Shown: one piece after another, positions 27,582 through 35,315 of the stretch | Layout: each line of letters starts with the position of its first letter | Numbering within the stretch: position 1 is the stretch's first letter | Assembly (NCBI GenBank): GCA_963802435.1 | Contig: CAWDIT010000005.1 | Coordinates: 62,001 to 126,000, forward strand | Direction: 5' to 3' | DNA from: CAIKUF01 sp963802435 | GTDB lineage: Bacteria; Pseudomonadota; Gammaproteobacteria; Burkholderiales; Burkholderiaceae_C | DNA length: 64,000 bases | Position numbers and translations under genes: made by a program | The notes under the pieces: generated by a model | The model's input: the letters and a program-made list of their open reading frames with translations, nothing else | Told to the model about the DNA's origin: nothing | Database searches by the model: none

Positions 27582-27603
27582 CGAGCACCGGAGGATCGCA
27601 GCG

Positions 27604-28269
27604 ATGATGGCAGACAGCGGGAACAGCGGTGGCGCCCGGGTGCTCGACCCGATCGATCGCATCTCCGAAGTCCTGTTCGGGCTCTTCATGGTGCTCACGT
27701 TCACCGGCACGCTGAGCGTGGCGTCGGCCGGCCGCGAGGAGATCCGCTCCATGCTGGTAGCCGCCATAGGCTGCAACATTGCATGGGGCTTCGTCGATGG
27801 CGTGATGTACGTGGCGCGCAACCTCGTCGTTCGCGGCCGGAAAGCAAGGCTCGTGCAGGCCGTGCACGCCGCGGCCCGGCCCGAAGAGACCCACCGGATC
27901 ATCGCCGACGAGCTGGGAGGACTCTCCGGTGCCCTCGGCTCGCAAGAGCTCGAGCGCGTCCGGCAGTGGATCATCGCCCGCCCTTCGGGAGAGACCCCGG
28001 TCGTCCGCGTGACGGGACGCGACCTGCGCGGCGCTGTGGGCGTCTTCACGCTGGTCTTCGCGTCGACGTTTCCGGTGGTCCTGCCCTTCGTCTTCATCGC
28101 CGACCCGTCCATCGCAAAGCGCGTCTCGGCCGCGATCGCGATCGCGATGCTGTTCCTCTGCGGCTACGGCTGGGGCCGCTACGCGGGCCAGAAGCCGTGG
28201 CGCGCGGGCCTGGTCATGGTGTTGCTGGGTGCGATCGTCGAGGCCGTCGTCATCGCGCTGGGCGGTTGA
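27604..28269 (+). CDS. Membrane protein, VIT1/CCC1-like
   Basis: A 221-residue protein with about five membrane helices: VLFGLFMVLTFTGTLSVASA, SMLVAAIGCNIAWGFVDGVM, GAVGVFTLVFASTFPVVLPF with VFIAD, AIAIAMLFLCGYGWGRY and GLVMVLLGAIVEAVVIALGG. A cytosolic loop of about 80 residues sits between helices 2 and 3. The layout (two helices, loop, three helices, with a final GAIVEAV) resembles VIT1/CCC1 metal carriers, but the metal-binding loop residues are not convincing. Substrate unknown. It starts a run of plus-strand genes that includes the phospholipase D lipoprotein. Confidence 0.65.
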   Translation: MMADSGNSGGARVLDPIDRISEVLFGLFMVLTFTGTLSVASAGREEIRSMLVAAIGCNIAWGFVDGVMYVARNLVVRGRKARLVQAVHAAARPEETHRIIADELGGLSGALGSQELERVRQWIIARPSGETPVVRVTGRDLRGAVGVFTLVFASTFPVVLPFVFIADPSIAKRVSAAIAIAMLFLCGYGWGRYAGQKPWRAGLVMVLLGAIVEAVVIALGG

Positions 28270-28320
28270 CTATCATCGATCCTGCCGACGATGCCCGACG
28301 ACCCGCGAGGAGAACCTGCC

Positions 28321-28668
28321 ATGACCGACGAAGCCAAGCCCGACGACCAACCCAACTATCGCCACGTCAGGTGGCTCAAGCATTTCGACGAGATCGACCG
28401 CGAGATCGCGCAGCTCGCGTCCGTCTGCAAGATACCGCTGCTCGACCCCGGCGTGATCGAGCGTGTGCTGCACAAGGACACGCTCGTCTGCGGCTCGCAG
28501 AACCCGCGCGCCTTCGACAAGCTGCGCTCGCTGCTGATGATGCACTACTCGGTGCGCGACAGGGCGGTGGTTGCGCTCGGCGAGCAGGAGACGATGCAGA
28601 TGATGAACGAGATCGTCGAGCGCCTGCGCTCGCGCTACGGCGACCGCCTGGGCCGCCCGGCCGCCTAG
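28321..28668 (+). CDS. Conserved hypothetical protein
   Basis: A 115-residue soluble, mostly helical protein. Start MTDEAKPDDQPNYRHVRWLK with GAGGAGAA just upstream. Recognisable blocks are HFDEIDREIAQLASVCKIPL, VLHKDTLVCGSQNPRAFDKL and LMMHYSVRDRAVVALGE. I do not recognise a characterised family. No signal peptide or membrane segment. It lies 51 bp after the VIT1-like gene and 15 bp before the phospholipase D gene, so cotranscription with either is likely. Confidence 0.7.
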   Translation: MTDEAKPDDQPNYRHVRWLKHFDEIDREIAQLASVCKIPLLDPGVIERVLHKDTLVCGSQNPRAFDKLRSLLMMHYSVRDRAVVALGEQETMQMMNEIVERLRSRYGDRLGRPAA

Positions 28669-28683
28669 GCCCGTGGGGGCGGT

Positions 28684-30240
28684 GTGATCGAAGTGCGCCG
28701 AATCCTCGCAGCGGCCGTTGCCACGCTCGCGCTGTTGACGGGCTGCGCCAGCCTGCCGCCGCCGCAGGACCGCATCGCGTCGACTGCATTCACCGACACG
28801 GCCGAGACAAGGATGGGTCGCACTGTGGCGCCGACCGTCGCCGCGCATCCGGGGCTGTCCGGAATCCACAAGTTTCCCGAACCTCACGATGCCTTCGCAG
28901 CCCGCGTTCTGCTCGCCGCCGCGGCGCAGAGGTCGCTCGACGCGCAGTACTTCATCTGGTATGGCGACGAGGTCGGGAACCTGCTGTTCGAGGCGCTGTG
29001 GAAGGCGGCCGAGCGCGGCGTGCGAGTGCGCCTGCTGCTCGACGACGCGAACACGAGCGGGCTCGATCCGACGATCGCCGCGCTCGATGCGCATCCGAAC
29101 TTCGAGGTGCGCCTGTACAACCCGTTCGCTTACCGCGGGTCGCGTGCCCTCGGTTACCTGACCGACTTCACTCGCCTGAACCGGCGCATGCACAACAAGT
29201 CGTTCACCGTCGACAACCAGGTCACGGTCGTCGGCGGACGCAACATCGCCAACGAGTATTTCGGTGCCGGAAGCGGGATCGGCTTTGCCGATCTCGACGT
29301 GCTGGCCGTCGGCCCGGTCGTGCAGGAGGTGTCCAAGGAGTTCGATCTCTACTGGAACAGCGCGTCGGCCTATCGGGCTGCCGACCTCGTCGGCACAGCT
29401 GCGCCGGATGGCGCTGCAAGCCTAGAGGCCAGGTTCGCGGCGACACACGGGGATCCGGTCGCGGTCGACTACGTCAAGGCGGTGCGCGGGTCGACGCTCG
29501 TCACCGAACTTCAGACCAGGCAACTCGCACTCGAATGGACACCGGCGCGTGTCCTGTACGACGATCCGGCGAAGACGCTCGACACGGCCGAGCGCACCGA
29601 CGTGCTGCTCTTCCCGGAGCTGATGAAGAGGCTCGGCCGGCCGGAGAAGTCGTTCGACATCGTCTCGCCGTATTTCGTGCCCGGTGACGAAGGCACCCCG
29701 CTGCTGGCCGAGTTGGCCAGGCGCGGCGTGAAGGTGCGCGTCCTCACCAACTCGCTGGCGGCATCCGACGAGAGCATCGTGCACGCGGGCTACATGAAGC
29801 GGCGCCGGGATCTGCTGCTGGCGGGGGTTGCCCTGTACGAGCTCAAGCCGACGGCGATCCATGAAAGGGATCTGAAGGTGAAGGGCCAGTTCGGATCTGG
29901 CAAGGCCGCGGGTCTCCACGCGAAGACTTACGCCGTGGACCGCGCTCGCATCTTCGTCGGCTCGTTCAACTTCGACCTGCGCTCGGCGCGGCTGAACACC
30001 GAGATGGGCGTCGTGATCGACAGCCCGATGTTCGCGGGACAGCTCGCCACCTTCTTCGACACGTCCGTGCCGCAACTCGCCTACGAAGTCCGGCTCGCCC
30101 CGACGGGCGACGGGCTGATCTGGATCGAGCGGACGGCTTCGGGCGAAGAGAAGCGCTACGACGTCGATCCGGAAACGGACGGGTTCAAGCGCTGGAAGGT
30201 CGAGGTCTTGTCGACCCTGCCGATCGACTGGCTGCTCTAG
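28684..30240 (+). CDS. Phospholipase D/cardiolipin synthase-like lipoprotein
   Basis: A 518-residue PLD-superfamily protein with a lipoprotein signal (ILAAAVATLALLTGCAS). Two HKD motifs are present: MHNKSFTVDNQVTVVGGRNI (first) and LHAKTYAVDRARIFVGSFNF (second), each with HxK(x)4D and the downstream GSRN/GSxNxD-type residues. The architecture matches envelope phospholipase D proteins of the YmdC/ClsC type. It probably acts on phospholipids or another phosphodiester in the periplasm. The start is GTG 28684, 15 bp after the preceding gene. It is slightly longer than E. coli ClsC. Confidence 0.87.
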   Translation: MIEVRRILAAAVATLALLTGCASLPPPQDRIASTAFTDTAETRMGRTVAPTVAAHPGLSGIHKFPEPHDAFAARVLLAAAAQRSLDAQYFIWYGDEVGNLLFEALWKAAERGVRVRLLLDDANTSGLDPTIAALDAHPNFEVRLYNPFAYRGSRALGYLTDFTRLNRRMHNKSFTVDNQVTVVGGRNIANEYFGAGSGIGFADLDVLAVGPVVQEVSKEFDLYWNSASAYRAADLVGTAAPDGAASLEARFAATHGDPVAVDYVKAVRGSTLVTELQTRQLALEWTPARVLYDDPAKTLDTAERTDVLLFPELMKRLGRPEKSFDIVSPYFVPGDEGTPLLAELARRGVKVRVLTNSLAASDESIVHAGYMKRRRDLLLAGVALYELKPTAIHERDLKVKGQFGSGKAAGLHAKTYAVDRARIFVGSFNFDLRSARLNTEMGVVIDSPMFAGQLATFFDTSVPQLAYEVRLAPTGDGLIWIERTASGEEKRYDVDPETDGFKRWKVEVLSTLPIDWLL

Positions 30241-30334
30241 GACTTCTTGCGCCATGAACTGCGGTGCGAACGGCCCTGATCGAGTTGCATACGATCGCGC
30301 CGCCACGCATCCCGCAATGGAATCGGCAGCATTC

Positions 30335-30718
30335 ATGCGACGTCTTCTGCTTCTCATGCTGGGCTGTCTCTTCGTTGCGGCGGTCGCTGCGGCGTCTCTT
30401 GCTCCTGCCGCCAGGACGGAGATCGACGCCTTGTTGTCCCGGCTCGAAGCCTCGGGCTGCGAATTCAACCGCAACGGCACCTGGTACACGGGCGCGGAGG
30501 CCAGACCGCATCTGCTGCGCAAGCTCAAGTACCTCGAAGACCGGGGCGCGGTGCAGACCACAGAGCAGTTCATCGAACTGGCCGCATCGGGCAGCAGCAT
30601 GAGCGGCGAGCCGTACCTGGTCCGGTGCGGCAACGCCGCGCCACTGAAGAGCGCAACGTGGCTGTTGTCGCAGTTGCAGGCCATGCGCTCGGCCACAGGG
30701 GGGAAGAAGGCACCGTAG
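30335..30718 (+). CDS. DUF5329 family exported protein
   Basis: A 127-residue exported protein with a signal peptide MRRLLLLMLGCLFVAAVAAA and a short conserved domain: RTEIDALLSRLEASGCEFNR, then GTWYTGAEARPHLLRKLKYL and LAASGSSMSGEPYLVRCG. These blocks are typical of DUF5329, whose function is unknown. Two cysteines may form a disulfide in the periplasm. ATG 30335 is used; ATG 30317 in the same frame would add six residues. It converges with queG by 22 bp. Confidence 0.75.
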   Translation: MRRLLLLMLGCLFVAAVAAASLAPAARTEIDALLSRLEASGCEFNRNGTWYTGAEARPHLLRKLKYLEDRGAVQTTEQFIELAASGSSMSGEPYLVRCGNAAPLKSATWLLSQLQAMRSATGGKKAP

Positions 30719-30740
30719 GTGACCCGACCCGCCGGGCAGA

Positions 30741-31832
30741 TCAGCCGGCACGCTGCTGCAGCGCCCACTCGATGTGCTCGGTCACCAGCGCGCTCGCCTC
30801 TGGCAACCTCTCGCGCAAGGCCCGCTCGATCTCGCCGCTCGGTGCGGCGCCGAGCGCGTTGCCCAGGCTCACCGCCAGGTTGCGCTGCCAGCGCTCGTGG
30901 CCGATGCGGCGGATCGCGCTGCCTTCGGTGCGATGCAGGAACTCGGCTTCGTCCCATGCCCACAGCGCGAGCAGCGTCGCGTCGGCGAGCGGCTCGCGCA
31001 CATCGAAGTCCGGCAGCGGACTGCGCTGCGCGTACTTGTTCCACGGGCAGGCGAGCTGGCAGTCGTCGCAACCGACGATGCGGTTGCCGATCAGTGGGCG
31101 CAGCTCGACCGGGATCGGCCCGTCGTGTTCGATCGTCAGGTAGGAAATGCAGCGCCGTGCGTCGAGCCGGTAGGGCGCGACGATCGCCTGCGTCGGGCAG
31201 GCATCGATGCAGGCGCTGCAGCGCCCGCAGTGCGCGCCGACCGGCGCGGTGAGCGGCAGCGCCAGATCGACGCAGATCTCGCCGAGGAAGAACATCGAGC
31301 CGGCCTCGCGGTGCAGGGCCAGCGTGTGCTTGCCGCGCCAGGCGATGCCGCTGCGCGCGGCGAGCTCGACCTCGAGCAGCGGCGCCGAATCGGTGAACAC
31401 GCGGTGGCCGAACGGGCCGACCGCTCCCGCGATGCGCGCGGCGAGAGACTGCAAGCGCGCGCGCAGCAGCTTGTGATAGTCGCGGCCGCGGGCATAGACC
31501 GATACGGACGCCCGCGCCGTGTCGCCCAGGCGCCGCAGCTCGATCGCTTGCCAACCCGAGGGCGCGGTGCGCGGCAGGTAGTCCATCCGCGCCGTGATCA
31601 CGCGCACGGCGCCCGGCACGAGCTCGGCCGGCCGGGCGCGCTTCAGGCCGTGCGCAGCCATGTAGTGCATGCTGCCGTGAAAGCCTGCCGCGAGCCAGGC
31701 GAGCAGGCCCGGCTCGGCAGCGCTCAGATCGACGTCGGCCACGCCGATCTGGGAAAATCCAAGCTCGTTCGCCCAGCTGCGAATCTCTCGCAGCAGCGCG
31801 CAACCATCCAGGACCCGAGCATCGACCCCCAT
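30741..31832 (-). CDS. queG: Epoxyqueuosine reductase
   Basis: A 363-residue cobalamin-dependent, two-[4Fe-4S] enzyme that carries out the last step of queuosine synthesis on tRNA. The first cluster motif is CGRCSACIDACPTQAIV, the second CDDCQLACPWNKYAQ. Upstream blocks GFSQIGVADVDLS, GFHGSMHYM and SVYARGRDYHKLLRARLQSL match the cobalamin-binding half. It is divergent from tsaE with start codons only about 6 bp apart. Confidence 0.95.
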   Translation of the reverse strand: MGVDARVLDGCALLREIRSWANELGFSQIGVADVDLSAAEPGLLAWLAAGFHGSMHYMAAHGLKRARPAELVPGAVRVITARMDYLPRTAPSGWQAIELRRLGDTARASVSVYARGRDYHKLLRARLQSLAARIAGAVGPFGHRVFTDSAPLLEVELAARSGIAWRGKHTLALHREAGSMFFLGEICVDLALPLTAPVGAHCGRCSACIDACPTQAIVAPYRLDARRCISYLTIEHDGPIPVELRPLIGNRIVGCDDCQLACPWNKYAQRSPLPDFDVREPLADATLLALWAWDEAEFLHRTEGSAIRRIGHERWQRNLAVSLGNALGAAPSGEIERALRERLPEASALVTEHIEWALQQRAG

Positions 31833-31838
31833 CCGCCG

Positions 31839-32297
31839 ATTCTAGGAAGCCGCAGCGTCCACTGGCGCGACGAGGCGGCCTGCGCCGCGACGGCCCGCGT
31901 TCTGGCTGGGCGGCCGGCCCTGCGCGATGCGATCGTCGAATTGCGTGGCCCGCTCGGCGCCGGCAAGACCAGCTTCGTGCGTCACCTGCTGCACGCCCTG
32001 GGCGTGCAGGGCCACGTGAAGAGCCCGACCTATGCCGTGATGGAACCCTACGAACTGCCCGGCGGCGACGTCTGGCACTTCGACTTCTTCCGCTTCGACG
32101 ACCCGCAGGAGTGGGAGGACGCAGGCTTTCGCGACGTCTACGCGAGCCGCGGCCTGAAGATCGCCGAGTGGCCCGAGAAGGCGGCGGGTCTGCTGCCCGC
32201 GCCCGACCTCAGCATCGCGATCGCGATCGGCGACGACGACAGTCGCGCAGCGACCTTCCTCGCCCACAGTGCACGCGGCCGGGAGTTGCTGCCGTGA
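31839..32297 (+). CDS. tsaE: tRNA threonylcarbamoyladenosine biosynthesis ATPase TsaE
   Basis: Walker A motif ELRGPLGAGKTSFVRHLLHA, then HVKSPTYAVMEPYELPGGDV, WHFDFFRFDDPQEWEDAGFR and IAEWPEKA identify TsaE, the ATPase partner of TsaD/TsaB in making t6A on tRNA. The start is unresolved: in this frame no ATG, GTG or TTG lies between about 31675 (GTG, deep inside queG) and the TTG just before the P-loop. ATT 31839 is taken as a working start because it gives a normal 152-residue length. The stop overlaps amiC by four bases (GTGA). Confidence 0.85.
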   Translation: MLGSRSVHWRDEAACAATARVLAGRPALRDAIVELRGPLGAGKTSFVRHLLHALGVQGHVKSPTYAVMEPYELPGGDVWHFDFFRFDDPQEWEDAGFRDVYASRGLKIAEWPEKAAGLLPAPDLSIAIAIGDDDSRAATFLAHSARGRELLP

Positions 32298-33640
32298 GGG
32301 TCCATAGGCGCGAGCTGCTCAGGAGCGGCGGCGCGCTGGTGCTGTGCCTGGCGGCGCGCGAGCTCGCCTGGGGCGCGGCCATCATTGCCGTGCGGGTCTG
32401 GCCGGCCGAGGAGTACACGCGGGTGACGATAGAGTCGGACGCGGCGCTCTCGGCAAGGCACTTCGTGGCCGACAACCCGTCGCGTCTGGTGGTCGACATC
32501 GAGGGGCTCGAGCTCAGTCCGGCGCTGCGCGAGGTCGTCGGCAAGGTGCGCGCCGACGACCCGTTCATTGCCGGGGTGCGCGTCGGGCAGAACCAGCCGC
32601 GCGTGGTGCGCCTGGTGTTCGACCTCAGGCAGCACACCGCGCCGCAGGTGTTCACGCTGGCCCCGGTCGCGGCCTACCGATACCGCCTGGTGTTCGACCT
32701 TTATCCGACGACGCCGCCCGATCCGCTGCTGGCGCTGATCCGCGAGAAGGAACTGGCCGAGCAACAGGCTGCCGCGGCAGTGAAGGACGCGCTCGAGGAG
32801 CTGATCGGCAGGCTCGACAAGCCGTCGCCACCGCCGGGGGCATTGCCTCCGCTCGCCACCGTGCCCGCGCCGCCGCGACAGACACCGGCTCCCGAGCCGA
32901 CGCCGCCCTTGCTGACGCAGAGCCGGATCGATCGCCTGATCATCGTCGCGATCGACCCCGGCCACGGCGGCGAAGATCCGGGCGCCATCGGCCCGAGCGG
33001 CTTGCGCGAGAAGGACGTGGTGCTCGCCGTCGCGCTGCGACTGCGCGAGCACCTGAACGCCAACGCGGGCATGCGCGCGATGCTGACGCGTGACGACGAC
33101 TACTTCGTCCCGCTCGGCCAGCGTGTCGCCAAGGCGCGTCGCGTCCAGGCCGACCTCTTCATCTCGATCCACGCAGACGCCTTCTTCACGCCGCAGGCGC
33201 GCGGCGCGTCGGTGTTCGCGCTGTCCGACAAGGGCGCCAGCAGCAGCGCCGCACGCTGGATGGCCGAGCGCGAGAACGCCGCCGACCTCGTCGGCGGCGT
33301 CAACCTGAAGGCGGCCGATGCGACGGTGATGCGTACGATGCTCGACATGAGCACGACGGCGCAGATCAAGGACAGCCTGAAGCTCGGCAGCGAGGTTCTC
33401 TCGCGCATCGGCAAGGTCGGCCGGCTGCACAAGGGCAGCGTCGAGCAGGCCGGCTTCGCGGTGCTGAAGGCGCCCGACATCCCGTCGATCCTGGTCGAGA
33501 CGGGGTTCATCTCCAACCCCGTCGAGGAGTCGCACCTGCGCGACCCGGCGTACCAGGCCCGACTCGTCGACGCGCTCGCCAGCGGCGTGCAGCGCTACTT
33601 CGCGCGCAACCCGCCGCTGGCGCGGAGTCGCACTCTGTAG
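32294..33640 (+). CDS. amiC: N-acetylmuramoyl-L-alanine amidase AmiC
   Basis: A 448-residue peptidoglycan amidase for daughter-cell separation. A Tat-like signal HRRELLRSGGALVLCLAARE is at the N terminus, as in E. coli AmiC. An AMIN domain (about residues 30-140) targets the septum, a Pro-rich linker follows (about 170-215), and the Amidase_3 domain has IVAIDPGHGGEDPGAIGPSG (zinc histidine), ADLFISIHADAFFTPQARGA and VETGFISNPVEE. The GTG start overlaps the tsaE stop, so the two are translationally coupled. Length is typical. Confidence 0.93.
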   Translation: MRVHRRELLRSGGALVLCLAARELAWGAAIIAVRVWPAEEYTRVTIESDAALSARHFVADNPSRLVVDIEGLELSPALREVVGKVRADDPFIAGVRVGQNQPRVVRLVFDLRQHTAPQVFTLAPVAAYRYRLVFDLYPTTPPDPLLALIREKELAEQQAAAAVKDALEELIGRLDKPSPPPGALPPLATVPAPPRQTPAPEPTPPLLTQSRIDRLIIVAIDPGHGGEDPGAIGPSGLREKDVVLAVALRLREHLNANAGMRAMLTRDDDYFVPLGQRVAKARRVQADLFISIHADAFFTPQARGASVFALSDKGASSSAARWMAERENAADLVGGVNLKAADATVMRTMLDMSTTAQIKDSLKLGSEVLSRIGKVGRLHKGSVEQAGFAVLKAPDIPSILVETGFISNPVEESHLRDPAYQARLVDALASGVQRYFARNPPLARSRTL

Positions 33641-33692
33641 GGCCCACCGGGCGCGAGCGTGCATGATGCGGCCTGAGCTTCGCGAACCGACC

Positions 33693-34589
33693 ATGCCCGT
33701 CCGCTACGACATCGTCCACACCACCGTCTACCGCTACCGCGAGCCGGTGACCTTCGGCGAGCACCGCGTGATGTTCCGCCCGCGCGACAGCCACGATCTG
33801 CGCGTGCTCGCGACCGACCTGCAGGTGAGCCCCGAGGCGATCGTGCGCATGATCCAGGACCCGCACTCCAACTCGGTCGCGCTGGTGCAGCCGATCGCCC
33901 CCGCCACCGAGCTGCGCATCGTCTGCTCATTCACGATCGAGCACGCGGTGGGCCCGGTTTTCGAGCTTCCGCTGGCCCCGACGGCCGACATCTTCCCGTT
34001 CGCCTATTCGGTCGAGGAGCGCTTCGACCTCGAGCACTACCTGCGCCCGCACTACGACGACCCGAAGGGGGAACTCACCGCGTGGGCGCGCCAGTTCATC
34101 CGCACCGACGGGCCGACCGGCACGCGCGATCTGCTGGTGCAGATGAACCAGCACATCCGCGACACGCTGGCCTACGCCGAGCGTGAAGAGGAGGGCACGC
34201 GCACGCCATTGCAGACGCTCGCGCTGGGCAGCGGAAGCTGCCGCGATTTCGCGCTGCTGATGATGGAAGCGGCGCGCCGGCTCGGGATCGCCACGCGCTT
34301 CGTCTCGGGCTACCTGTACGACCCGGCGCTCGACAGCACGGGCACGGGCGGCAGCGCGGTCACCGGTGCCGGCGCGACCCATGCCTGGCTGCAGGCCTAC
34401 CTGCCGGGGGCCGGATGGGTGCCGTTCGACCCGACGAACAACCTGCTCGGCGGCAGCCAGCTGATCCGCGTCGGCGTCGCGCGCGACCCGTCGCACGCGG
34501 CGCCCGTCGCGGGCAGCTGGTTCGGCTCGAAGGACGCCTATCTCGGCCTGACGGCGACGGTGCAGGTGAGCCGGCAGCCCGAGCGCTGA
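33693..34589 (+). CDS. Transglutaminase-like protein
   Basis: A 298-residue protein of the transglutaminase superfamily, bacterial type with an N-terminal beta domain: MPVRYDIVHTTVYRYREPVT. The catalytic triad is visible as GSGSCRDFALLMMEAARRLG (cysteine), GATHAWLQAYLPGAGWVPF (histidine) and FDPTNNLL (aspartate). Members are often cysteine proteases or amidases rather than true crosslinkers; the substrate here is unknown. ATG 33693 is chosen over ATG 33663. No signal peptide. Confidence 0.87.
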   Translation: MPVRYDIVHTTVYRYREPVTFGEHRVMFRPRDSHDLRVLATDLQVSPEAIVRMIQDPHSNSVALVQPIAPATELRIVCSFTIEHAVGPVFELPLAPTADIFPFAYSVEERFDLEHYLRPHYDDPKGELTAWARQFIRTDGPTGTRDLLVQMNQHIRDTLAYAEREEEGTRTPLQTLALGSGSCRDFALLMMEAARRLGIATRFVSGYLYDPALDSTGTGGSAVTGAGATHAWLQAYLPGAGWVPFDPTNNLLGGSQLIRVGVARDPSHAAPVAGSWFGSKDAYLGLTATVQVSRQPER

Positions 34590-34715
34590 CGCGCTGGACG
34601 GAGCAAGGGCACGGCCGCCTGCCGGCCACCGGGCAAAGGCAAGGCGCGCGGCGGTGCTGTCGCCCTGCAGTAGCGCGACAATGGCCACTCGATGATTGAG
34701 CTTCGAGGACGGACG

Positions 34716-35306
34716 ATGGGACCTAGATCGCTCCCCCGCGCGCACGGCGGCCCGCCGGGCCTGGTTCGCCGCGACTTCCTGAAGGTCGGCGCCGGTTTCT
34801 CGCTGGCGCTGAGCTTTGCCGGCGGGCTGGGCACGCTGACCGGCTGCGGCGAGGCGGCGAAGGCGCCCGCGAAGGACTTCGCCTTCCTGCAGCCTGGCGA
34901 CGTCGAGATGTTCAGCGCGCTCGCGCCGGCCATCGTCGTCGACCTCGCGCAGCTCGATGCCGGTGAGCGCAGCGCGCGCGTCGCAATGATCTTGCGAAAC
35001 CTGGACGGCACCTGTGCGGCGCTCGATCTCAACAGCCGGCAGGAACTGCGCAAGCTGCTCGACCTGCTGGCCATTGCACCGCTGCGCTACGTGCTCGCCG
35101 GCGTCGGCGCGTGGAACGAGGCGAGCAGCGCGGCACTGCAGGCCTTCCTCGAGCGTTGGCGCGCGAGCCGGTTCGCGACGCTGAACGCCGGCGGCAACAT
35201 CCTTGTCAAGCTCGTCAGCGCCAGCTACTACGTGCTGCCCGTCAGCTGGCAGGCATCGGGCTACCCGGGGCCGCTGGCCCACGTCTTCAAAGCCGTCAAC
35301 TCCTGA
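34716..35306 (+). CDS. Tat-exported small subunit, gluconate dehydrogenase subunit 3-like
   Basis: A 196-residue protein with a twin-arginine signal LVRRDFLKVGAGFSLALSFA followed by LGTLTGCGEAAK, where a cysteine could be lipidated. The mature part is helical and resembles the small subunit family of membrane sugar and alcohol dehydrogenases (gluconate 2-dehydrogenase subunit 3). Such subunits carry the FAD-containing GMC subunit through the Tat pore. The GMC gene follows 9 bp downstream and has no signal of its own, which fits that role. No cytochrome c subunit gene follows, unlike in the FAD-glucose dehydrogenase operons. ATG 34716 has GAGGAC upstream. Confidence 0.72.
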   Translation: MGPRSLPRAHGGPPGLVRRDFLKVGAGFSLALSFAGGLGTLTGCGEAAKAPAKDFAFLQPGDVEMFSALAPAIVVDLAQLDAGERSARVAMILRNLDGTCAALDLNSRQELRKLLDLLAIAPLRYVLAGVGAWNEASSAALQAFLERWRASRFATLNAGGNILVKLVSASYYVLPVSWQASGYPGPLAHVFKAVNS

Positions 35307-35315
35307 GATCGGATC

